NCBI GenBank assembly: GCA_023079485.1
Contig: CM041084.1
Span: forward strand, 19,930,609-19,994,608
DNA length: 64,000 bases
From: Archilochus colubris
Lineage: Eukaryota > Chordata > Aves > Apodiformes > Trochilidae
Direction of reading: 5' to 3'
In this document: piece after piece, positions 25,401 through 37,400 of the stretch
Layout of the letters: each line of letters begins with the position of its first letter
Position numbering within the stretch: the first letter of the stretch is position 1
The notes under the pieces: generated by a model
What the model was told of the DNA's origin: nothing
Database searches by the model: none
Seen by the model: only the letters and a program-made list of their open reading frames with translations
Translations under genes and position numbers: made by a program

Positions 25401-28400
25401 AACAATTAACTAACAAAGCTTGTCTTTCACACATTTGAGCTTCTTTGAGACATACAATCGTGCCGAGTCCCTTAATCTAATCGTCTTGCTTACTCCTTAA
25501 CCTTCGAGTGTTCTAACGTACTGGTCCCTGCGGTTACAAAAGTTGCTTCAAGCAGAATTGTCCTTGCACGTAGCCCAAAGCTTATGTTGAAATTATCAGC
25601 AATTGTTCGGTGCTGACAGTCTGAGGCTGTACTGCCTCACAGAACCATTTCAGGAATTCTGTTGTCACACAGCTAGGAAGTGCAATTCCTTTGCAAAGTT
25701 ATTTTTTCTGTTTACTCAGTCATAGGTTGATGATTTCATACATATGAGGAACTGCTGCTAGAAATCCTTGTAATTGGATTCTGAAATTCTCTGTTACAAT
25801 GAGAAGATTCCTATTCTTATTCACAGTGAAATGTATGCTGCATGACAGCAATTCTTAGTGGACAATAATAAGAAATCATAAATGTGGAGTTGTGTCTTTT
25901 CCTGTCCCCTCTTTTTTCCAGACAGTAGATAGCCATGGGAGCTGCTCTAGAGCAGGAGCTGTATGGCTGGTTGTGTTTTACTGGTTCATGAAAGCTAAAG
26001 GACTCCTCCATCATGTCTGTGAGATCATATCAATACACTCTACTCTGGAACTAACAAACACAGCTTTCCTAGGAGTTTGTGTCTCCTAGTTTACACTGTG
26101 TGAGGATTCTCTCCTTTTTGCAGTAGGGAAAGCTAACCCTAAAATCTGTGCCTTGTAGGATTCTAAAAGTGTTTATCTCCCTAACCAGTTACTGATCTCC
26201 AAACAACTAGCAGGAATTCAATTTTTCATATTCCACCTGGCATCTGAGACAAAGTTTAGTTTTGTTGTGAAAAAGCATGCTCAGAGAAGCAAGCTAAAAG
26301 CATTAAGTTTGAAGTTCTAAAGTAATTCAAGATTTGCTTAGCAATATCACCCATTATTTTGTGTGTTTAATTATGTTTTCAAGCTCTCTAAAAAAAGCAC
26401 TCACCTAGTTGAGCACATTCCTGTTGAGCTTCAGACCAGCTTCTTTTCCTGGAGGCCTCAAAGTAATAGCAGTGGCCATGGAAAGGTATCCAAGATTTGT
26501 GTCCTCTTGATTCAGGGCATTTTCCAGGAAGTTGTGGTGGCTCAGTAGGGGCCATTACTGATAAGAGAATGGTACTTAGGGTCCAGTTATTTTTATTTTT
26601 TTTTCACCATTATATTAGTAGTATAAACTAAGTGCACTATATATTGTTTGTCATCATAGAAGAAGTGAAGCATGTCCTTAAAAAAACTTGCATACAGCTT
26701 TGACTTTGTGTTTGATGGCATATTATGCCTCATATTTGTTTATCAAGGTGATTAGGAAGACACACTATTCTGTTAGAAGTATAGGTTCTGCCAAAGGATG
26801 TTTTTTGTAATTTCTCTAGTCAGTAAAATATCCAGCTGTTTTTTTGGCATAAATAGCTGCCTAATTAGTTAAACCTGCTATTTTTAAAATGTCTTCTGAC
26901 AATTCAGTCTCATTTTTTGACAGGTTCAAAACCTGATGGCAGAAACTGTGACTGTGCATTAAAGTGCTGGTATAACTAAATATGGATTACAGGACTGTTT
27001 ATTAAACTGAATCCTGAATAAATTTCATAATGATTGGTACGATAGGAAGATTTTGGTTGAGAAGACAAATGCAAATAGAATGAAAAGTACTTGCTCTGAC
27101 AAATTGAATTTTCTTCCTGTGCATCTTCTACACTGTTTCTTTCCCTGTTAAAACCATTCAGCTCTCACGTTATATTTGCAGAATACTGAAGTATAAAGGG
27201 ATGTTATTTATAAAATCTGCAGATATTTTGTCAAATTATTTTGGCATTCAATTTTAAATTGTCTAATGATTCAAGATCAAAAAAACCCAAGAATTTAGAT
27301 AAATTGTGAAATTGGTTTGTGCTTGGAAGGCTTCTCAAGGGGTTATTTACTTCAACCTTTTGCTTACAAGTGACATGGAGTAGATATATAGTTATATAAT
27401 TTCTAAAAGATGTTTCTAGCAAACTAAATGATTTATTAAAGGCTTCCGTACTAGTAAAATTTAAAAATTTACCTTGCCAAATGTAAGTCTTTTACTCCTT
27501 TCCAACTAATAGCAGACAAAGAGAAGAATTTAATTCCATTCCTTATGGATCGTGTTTAATATTTAAAATTGATAATCTGATTTCTCTTACTCTTTTGTTT
27601 CTTAGTCTTTTGGCCAACTCCATTTATAATCTTTCCTTTTAATTCTTGTTTCCTAGGCATCTGAAAACCCTAGTTGACTGAGATCCTTTCCAAACTTTGG
27701 TGCCCCAAACTGGATACAGAATTTTGTCTGATGCCTAATCAAAACAGATCTCATAACAAGTGAATGGTTTTTGCTATTAGACGATAGTTGCTATAGTTAA
27801 GAAAATAATTAATATTGTGTCCTTTGTTTCTTCTGCTTTTGTAATTACTATTATGAATTGGTTTACATTTAGGAAGACTTAATGTCAATGTTTAGAGCTA
27901 GTTAGTCAGATACTCATGTCTTCCCAGTACATAAAACAAGTATTTTTCCAGCTGGTTATTACATTAAGTGAAGTTATTAAATCTACACACCCTCTAGTTA
28001 AAACATTTAGATCTGATTGCTTACCATCTGATTTTTTACAGACAGAGAAGAGTTTTTGCTTGCAAGAAGCTGTCTTCCAGGTTCCATCAGTGTCTAAGTA
28101 GACACATGCTAATGTCTGCTTTGGTTCCCCTTCAGACCACTTGCTGTAAACTAATCTCCATCGGTCAATCCATTGATACCTGGAATTGGTCTGCAAGCAG
28201 AATCTGTATGGTCATTTCAAGGTTGTTGAGAATGACATAGCAACTGCAGAGGAACCCCTAGAGGACTCTCTAGTAATCAGTATAGAACCATATGTTTACT
28301 AACATCCTCTTTTTGTGCTTTTCAATGCTAACTGCAACAAAATGGACAGTGTTTATTATCCACAAATGAGAATAAGGGGTGATATTTTTTTTCTGCCATC

Positions 28401-31400
28401 CAAAAAGTATCTATCATGAATTCAGAGCATTTTTCAAGCATTGCTAAATGGAAGGGAAAATGAAAGGGAACATGAGCAAATGCATAAAACTGGGAGTTAA
28501 ATAAAACATTACACTGGTACAATTACTTAAAACTGCCTGGAAAATGTGGCTGTGGGTGGAAGTGTTCTTAATAAACAGCACTGATTGCTATTGTAGTTAT
28601 GGTGACTGTAATTCATGGGGAAGAGCATAATATGTCAAAACATTCCTACCATCCAACTGTCCTCCCTCCCCTGTCATAGAACAGATGTAGACATTTCATG
28701 AACAGAAGCAATTTTTTCCCCTCTCATAGTCTGACTTCTTAATGGGATCAATTACACCAATTGCATTTTAAAATTAAAAAGTATATCTGTTGGTCAATAT
28801 GTACCATATCAAATGTGTGAGTAGAATGTATGAGCATAAAGACATATGAAAACCAATCCTTTGCAGGTCTCAGATGTGCTGCCTTAGATACCACATTGCT
28901 GGTCCCTGAGGTGCATAAACACATGGCAGAAGTGCAGGATGTTATGTTCTTCCTGGGATTTGGTTTTACGTTAAAGTAAACTCAAAATGTGGCAGATTTT
29001 GCAATTTATATTTGAGAAGCTTTTAATTACTCCAAACAACACACAGCACTGATATATACCAATTTGCAGCATCATGTCCTTGTGCTAAAGCATGTAAGAG
29101 TTCTTAGTTCATTAAAATCTCCACTGTACAAGTCTTATTTGAAGAACTTCAGCATAAATGGGTACTGTACTGATGTAATGTGCTCTTTTCAGCACTACAC
29201 GGGCAGGATTTCCTATAGGTTACCACATAAGAGTATAAAGCAAGACCAAGTCCAACGTCAGCTTGGCTATCTGTACGTAATGTATGTGTTCTTACCATGT
29301 TGCTGTTAAGACCAATCCACAGAGGCTCTCCATATTCCAGTGCAAATAAGAATAACAGTGCCTGGCTATATGGATCTAAAATGCTGGCAAGTTCTGAGGC
29401 ATTGTTATTGCAGTTTTTCTGTGCTTCCTCCCAATTCATTTTGGTACTGGTGACAAAATAGCCAACACCATTAGAATGGTCAAAAGCAAAATCCAGCACT
29501 GTTCCTGATGTCTTTAAGAGTTTAGGATCTGTAGAAATACGGAAAAAAACCACCACCCAAAACAAAGGTAAGTCTGGAGGCCATATATTTGACTTAAGCA
29601 ACTGAATAACATCTTCATTATTTAGAAACCTAGGAAAGAATTCGTAATGGAATAGAACTCCTTCATATTAGTTGTTTATAAGTAAGTTGATGGCTTCAAA
29701 AAAACTTTCTGACTGAATAAAATATATTTTCAGCCTCTGAGAATTTTGAATTAGTAATTCACTGTATCTTAAAAATCAGAGGTAAATTCACTCCCTTAGT
29801 CAGAAATAACACACCTACCCTGTGTGTTTTCAAGATACTATGCCACTTAACAGCTTTGTAACTACTGAGTTTATTTGGATAAATGTAAAATTTATCAGCT
29901 ATACTAATCCATAGGTCATTATTAATTTATGTAATTAAAACATTTGTGGTTTAAAGCTATTTATTTACACTCATTAAAAGAAAATTTTTTTTTCCTAAAT
30001 TCTGAGATTTTATTTATCATTTCCTGCTCTAAAACATTGCTAAGAAACACTGGAATGAAAGATGGAACCATAGGTTTTACTAAAGCATGTTTAATGGAAA
30101 AAGTTATTTTAATCCTTGCTATAAATTTTAAGGTTAATGATACAGAACTCACCACTATTCTTCTGGCATATATGCCCCACGAACTCATAACACCCCTCAT
30201 CAGACCATTTTCCTATGTCAGCAGCAGGACCTCTCTTCAAAGCAACACAATCAAACTGTTGGAGTAAGAGAAAAAGCAGGAGTGCATTGATATTAGAAGT
30301 TATAAAACAAAGCACTATAACTTCTGGGTAGTTTCACTCTTTTTTTTCTGTGAATTCTGATATTGTGGTGCTTGTATTACTGCTCCAGGAGCCTTTGCTG
30401 TATCCTTTTCCATCCTTTCTGGCCTACTCTGTGGTGATTATTTTCAAGGAGACATACTTGAAAGGTCCTATTATTTTCAGGAATTTTCTGCCACCCCTTC
30501 TGTCTCGACTAATACACAAATATCAGTCATTTTTGGAGATGAAATAAAAATATATGGAGGTCATGCTTTATATTTGGCTTGCAAAGCCAACCTGAAGTAG
30601 TGATTGTTCTTGACAAAATCATGTAAATTATGGTCTTTGACAGAATTATCACCAGCACTAGTTCTTAGCATTTCTCACTAGATCAGGTGCTAAGTGCTAA
30701 GACAGTGGAACTTCAAGTTTATTACAACCTGCAATAGCATTCCCAGCTGCTCTGCAGAAATTTTAGGAACACCTGCTTTAGTACTTCTTTATTATAGTTT
30801 AATAATCAAGTTAACCTTGATTAACTTTTATTTCACTTCTTTCAAAACGGTCTTCTGGAGAAGATATGCTGTCTTGAAGGTGAAGAAGAAAAGTAGAATG
30901 TACTTTTGCACAGGTTATTTTTCCCCTCTGATTGATAGTTTCCAGGGCTCTTATTAAAGGTGTGGTGAATCAGAGTTATGTATTGCTCTGTATATATACA
31001 TTTTACTGCATGCCTTGGCCAATAGCTAGATGGGAAAGAGCAGAATGACTTGGCCCAGGTGCAGAAGAAGCTGGTTGTCAGGAGCTATAATTACAGGGCC
31101 CTCTAAAGGTGTGGATACCAAAACAAAAGGGGAATGGACAGTGCATGGAAAGAAGTAGTGTGAAGGGCAAGTTCTGGAAGGAAGATGTGGGAATATATGA
31201 AAAACAAGCAATATGGGTTTGAAAATCCATCTATATTGGTCTGAATATGTAGGACACTATTTTATTGACAGCATTCTGCATTTTCATTTCAGTGCCAGCA
31301 AAAGAAGGTTTGATTGGTTTAGAAGGTACTTGAGATCTATTGGGCCTTAGTAATTCAATTACAATTTTCAAATGGGAAGAAGTGAAAAAAATATAACTCT

Positions 31401-34400
31401 TTCCTCTTTCATCCTTGCCTCCTTTTTCAAACATGAGTTAATTTGTCAGATGTGAAAATATTTCCAACTTGTGTTGAATTCTAAAATTCCAAGGCTGCAT
31501 TTTGCCAAATTCTTTGGCAAAATTTCAGCAATGTCTTTCTGTGCTCTAATGTAGATAGAATACTCAAACACTGAATTTTTATCACTTATCCCAATGTGAA
31601 GATAGATGAACAACTTGGGGAGAGGGCTGGGGCAAAATCTGTAGCAAAGCAAGTTATTTACTTGAAGTGATATTTTTCCTCAGATTTAACTTGATGTTAA
31701 GCACTAAGCAGTATTCACCTGAAGCCGATTGTGTCCATCTTCTGGATGTAGACTGTCAAACAAAATGGGTTCGTGAAGTTTTGGGGAACCTGAAGCCCAA
31801 TTTGTATAGGAGACAGCACTTCCATCACTCCAAACAAAGTTGAGTTCATGGAGTTTATCATTCAAGCCAATCCAGACATCATCTGAAACATCCTTCAAGT
31901 GATAGGTGAGAAAAGCTGGGGAAAAAGCCAGTAGAAAAGATGAACATCAAGTCAAAACATCAACTCAGAAACTTCCTTAAATATTTTGTTCATTTAAATC
32001 TTGTAAATACATTTTAATTGGCATTTCATCAGAAATTTACCCGAGTTTAGTATTTCAAGGTTATGCCAAGTCTTTGCCTCTGAAAAGTCTCAACAAGCGA
32101 AAGTATTTGGAACCATGAAGCAAGACTGAAAAAAGGAAAGACAGAAAAAAACTCCCTGACCACTATGATATCTGATGAATTCACTTATTTCAATACTCAG
32201 GGAAATGTGTAGCTGTATACAGCACCAAATGGAAGCCCTGCAACATACTTAGGGTGAAAATGTTCCCTCCTCTGACACTCTACTGTTGAATTAAGTTGCA
32301 GAATTTAGGCAGCCATTTCAGAGAGATATGGTAATATAGCTCTTTCTATTTCTGTCAGAAACACACCATGGATTCCTTTTCTTTCTGTGTTTCTAGAACT
32401 ACAAATTCCAGGTCTGTATTTGTTATTTTATGCCAATTCATACCCTATAAATAATGTAAAGTTGTTTGCATCACTAACATGTTGTAGACAGATGGTTCCA
32501 TTTCTCCCCAAAATGCTTTATACCATACCCATGTTTAGCATACATATTATAAAATACATTCATTTACATACTCTTTTTGCCATGATCTTCTTTGTAGGAA
32601 ATGACCACTGTTTACAGAGTGAATATCTGCAACCTAAGGAGCTGTTGCACTGTACCTTGTACTTCTTCATTATGTATGCTGGCCAGGTCTCCTCCTAGGT
32701 TTATACAGGAATGCCTTGCAGAAGACCACTGATGATAGGAAGGGCCAAACAATTTGTAACACTAGGGAGAAAACAATATAGACTGTTAGAGAGTGACAGG
32801 CTTGAATTGTAGTAGTTTAAGGAGAATTTATCCTAACTTAGACCCACAAAATAATTTTCCAAAGTTAACAGGAATCCAGCTCTGGAACCTAGTAAAAGCT
32901 ATTCACAGCTTTAAATTTGCTTTGTGTCTTTCTGTGAGAGACTAAGAAAGTCACAGAAAAACTCAACCATTTATAAACCACAGCAGGACTCTGTGTTACC
33001 TGAGAGATTCTGAGAAGCCAAACTCCACCATTAGTAAAAGGCAAAGAAGTGTGTCTCTATAAGAAAATACCAGCCCAGGGTTAGGGTCTCATGTAGAATC
33101 ATCTGAATTGTGTGTATTCATGTGTGTATTCAGCCTTTTTCATTTTACATTTTACTTTTATTTAACTTTATTTCAATTTTACTTTTATTTTTTACATTTA
33201 TTGATTGGTGTATAGGATTCCTGTTTTTTTAAAAATGCATAGACATCAGTTACCAATACATATTCAACCTGAAATGGTTTTGACAATTATTGGTGTGTAC
33301 CCAATGTGTCCCCTTTGTGTTTACAGCTCACCCTCCTCTTTGTGGCACACTAACAGCACTGTCAGAGAATTATCTTGCATCCTTTGTAGAACATAACTTT
33401 AACTGCTGTGAGAAAATTGCAAAAGCAAAGTAGAGGCATGAACTCCATTGCTGTGAGTATCCATGGATGCTTTCATAGAAACATTGTGTATATTAGAAAT
33501 GGTAACCTTTACTTAATAAGCACATTGAGTTTGGCTTTTTTGGGAAGAGGTAAGCATTACATTGAAGCCTGTTAGGCAAAATTTGACCCTTTTTTGTTTC
33601 ATTCCAGCTCAAATGCTTGACTTTGTGCTGTGGTTGGCACTTTCGGTTAAATTCAGTGTTTTTTTTTTTAAGTATTTGGGATATAGCAGTTTTTCTAATG
33701 TATCTCAATTGACCAGTTCTCAGGAAAACAATTAAAATCTGTAAAACAACCATTTTGCAAGACTTAAGCAACTCTGGATAATTACTGCCAAAAGACTTCT
33801 GAGACAAAAGTCCTCTTGTAGATCTCTCAGTACCTTTCAAAGCACTAACATCATTGCTCTTAGATGGATGTTATCATACCTGATTTTTAAATAAAAGCCA
33901 ATCTTCTGGACATCCTCCAGGAAGTGAAGATACCTCTGAAGGAAGTGTTGCATTTATAAAATTTCTGTGCCTCTCACATATATAGCCATTTGAAAAAGCA
34001 CAGCTAACATCATTCCACAATCCTGAAATAAATTTAAACATAAAAATTGAACCATAGAATGGTTTCAGTTTAAAGGGAGCTTAAACATCATCTAATCCCA
34101 ACCTTCTGCATGGGCAGGCACACCTCCCATAAGACCAGGCTGATCAAAGCTGCATCCAACCTGGCCTTGAACACTTCCAGAGACATCCACAACTTCCCTG
34201 GGCAGCCTCTTCCAGTGTCCCACCACACTAAAGACTTTTTCCTAATGTCTCACCTTAATCTACCTCCTTCCAGTTTAAAATCATTACCCCTTGTCCTATT
34301 ACTACATGCCCTTATAGAAACCAGCTTTTCTGTAGGCCCCTTTCAGGTACTGGAAGACTGCTGTAAGGTCTCCCCAGAGCCTTCTCTTCTTCAGGCTGAA

Positions 34401-37400
34401 AGACCAACTCTCTCAGCCTGTCTTCACAGGAGGGAGTGCTCCAGCCCTCTGATCATCCTTGAGGCCCTCCTCTGGACTTGCTTCAAGAGCTCTATGGCCT
34501 TCTTGTGTTGGGGGCTCCAGAACTGGACTAATTTCCCTGGGTGGGGTCTCACAAGAATGGAGCAGAGGGGAAGAATCTCAACATGCTAGCTCTGCTTCTT
34601 TTGATACAGCCCAGGATACAGTTGGCTTTCTGGGGAGCAAGTACATATTGCTGGCTCATGTTGAGCTTCTCATCAACCAGCACCATCAAATCCTCTCCTC
34701 ATGGCTGTTCTCAACCCATTCCCCACTCAACCTGTATTCGTTCTTGGGATTGCCCCAATAATAATTCCTTTGCCACTTTTGCTCAAAGTATGTTTTCAGA
34801 AGACCAATTTGCAGTTGATTTGAATAGAATATATTGTTTTTGCAGCTGAAAAGTCAGGGATCGAATTTGCCTTCTTTCTCCCTTAAAATAAATTTCTTAC
34901 ATTCCACTTTTATAGCTAATATTTCTCCAAAAAGAAACCTCAGATATAATGACTCTGCTTTATTATGCCTATTTTCACAACTGCTGGGAAAGAATGGGTT
35001 AAAGTGGGCAAGATATTTATAGGAAAAAAAGAACAGTAACCATAAATACTTTTTTTTTAAAAGGGTGTGTAACTCACCATAGTTTCTATTTAAGACCACA
35101 CAATTTTCTTGACCCTTGGCAAAGTTGGGCTCATCCTGTGCCCAGGCTACATAGTGCACTGGGCTTCCATCTATCCAGCTGTAAAAAAACAGTGAAACAT
35201 TAGCAGTTATTCTGAGGATGGTAATGGAAAATTCAGGAAAAGGTACCTTAACATGCTAATTTTTATTTTTTAATGACAGCTGAATCTGTCTGTAAAATGA
35301 GTTTTCATTAGGATTAAACACCATAAATAATTACAGTAATGCATGTTAAGTCAAAGAAGAAATATACCTTTGTTTTCATCTTACGTTATCTATTTATTCA
35401 TAACATGTATATTCCTCTTCAAATGCCATTTAAAACAGTCTTTTTACAATGTAGCTAAACTAGGAGAAATCCTGCATTTCAACAGGCACTATAGCTCTAT
35501 AAAAGTGGGCTTAACACTTGCAGTGGTCCCTCCATGGGGAACTCTGACAAAACTGCAACTGCTTTTTATGACTCTTGATGTAGCTTGTTTACCTACCTAA
35601 ATTGTTGGTAAGATTTCTGAATTAATCCTATGAAATATGACTCCAATTTGCCATTTTTTAAGATCTAAATAGACAAAAAAAGTAATTTTAGTTACTGCTT
35701 TCTAATATTTAGTTGTTATCTACTATGAAAAACTATACCTTTTTTGCTATGGAAGCAAATAGATGAATACACATTGTATAAATGATCACTTGAGTCCCCA
35801 GAGAGGACTTCTGTTGAAATAAACACCCCTATGACCCATACTTTTGCTTTATTACCCTCATTGCTGCTTTCACAGTTTTGACTGCATTACTGGTGTGCTC
35901 AAAGCTTTCAAAGTTGTGTGTTAAATTTAAAAAGAAACAAAGAAGGCTTGAGAAAAAAATATAAACAAAGTTTTTTGGTACTTTCCTGTTCTTAAGCAGC
36001 CATGTAATTCCTGTGTCTCAAGCTCTCTGTCCTCTTTCCTTTCCCCACATAATCCTTTCTGACACAGTAAAAGCAAGTATCAGATTATATGAAACAGAAG
36101 GAAAAGAGGTTGTGTGGTTTCTTCAATATTAGTAGAACAACCAGGATTATGTCAGAGGTTTGAGGCAACATCCATGCTATTAAATTTTTAGCATGACCCT
36201 CTTCACAGCTTTGGCTTGAGGCCATCAGAGCTCAGAACTGTGGGCAGTGCTCTTGAAATACATGAACAGTTTTGACAGGTGTTTCAGGAAAACTACATCA
36301 TGAGGGTCCTAGTTTTTCAGTCCCTGGCCTGAAAAAGGCTAAATCTTTGAAAGGTTTTCTTGTTCAGCAACATGATGTGGTATGTGACCACTGGAGCTAC
36401 ACTGGCAATGGCCTGACACCTAGATTTTACATTAGAATGTCTACACTTTATTCTAGACTTTGATACTCAGATGACAGGTAAACATCTTGGCAAAATGACA
36501 TTTTTCTTGGTATACCACTAACCTGTCAGTTCACTGTTCCTTATACATGTATGGTCATGGACAGGATTCTGTTTGGATTAGAATATCCAAGAATATACCC
36601 ACTAAAATAAATAATAAGTGCCTTTGCATTTTTTTTTTCCTAAAGAGAAAATCTGTTCTGGAAAATAACTATTTTTTTCATTCAAAATTTAAATCCAATG
36701 CTAACAAAATGTAGTAATATTATGCAACAAGCACATTCTCCTATACTTCACACACATATGCAACAGGGCATGAAGGCCATATACAGTATAAAATAGTCAC
36801 ATTTCCTCTTACATATTCCCAAAAAAATTTTCTTTTACTGTTATTTTCAATAGTAGCAAGATCTCCATGATTGCTTTTGCAGAATCTTCTAGCTTTCTCC
36901 ATAGGGGTCTTTTCTGTGCTGAAAAAATATTGCTTGTCCCCTTCTAAAATCCAGCCGTCTTCTGCAACTTCATATGCTGCCATAAAGAAAAGGAATTTTT
37001 GTATTCTTCATAGTTCTTGCACAATACCACCGTTTAGATAGGAGAAAATGAACCATCTTACCAGCAGAAGGGTCTGGAGGTTCTGGTTTCAAGGGTGTCC
37101 CTGTAATGAAATGTGGGAAAAATGAAGATGTAAAATGTTTCCCAAATTCTGAGCTAGCGTTAAGTGCTCAATCAGTGGAAATTATGTCTATTAATTTTCC
37201 ATATTTTACCTATTCATTGCAGAATACATTTATAAACTATATTTGGTGTAGAGCAAAAATGAATGTTCAGGGAATACCAGATAGCACCAGCCCTACATCT
37301 CTTTCTTGGTGGATTTTTGTGAGTTCTTTTGAACATCCTGAATGTTGTCTAAATTAGGTTATTGAAATTAGTCTCAATGAGTATCTGCTTCTGAAAGAAA

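Noticed and set aside
31090..31110. Third CTCF-like match in intron 22 (TTAGAGGGCCC)
   Set aside because: Only about 11 of 14 positions fit, within what chance would give.
34110..34849. Overlapping plus-strand open frames of 100-159 codons
   Set aside because: They lie in an antisense CR1 LINE copy and read through the wrong strand of the repeat.
36741..36812. Extension of gene A exon 17 past its donor
   Set aside because: The frame stays open, but homology to human CTLD5 continues in the separate 68-base exon at 35597-35664 and GTAAGA at 36812 is a strong donor.
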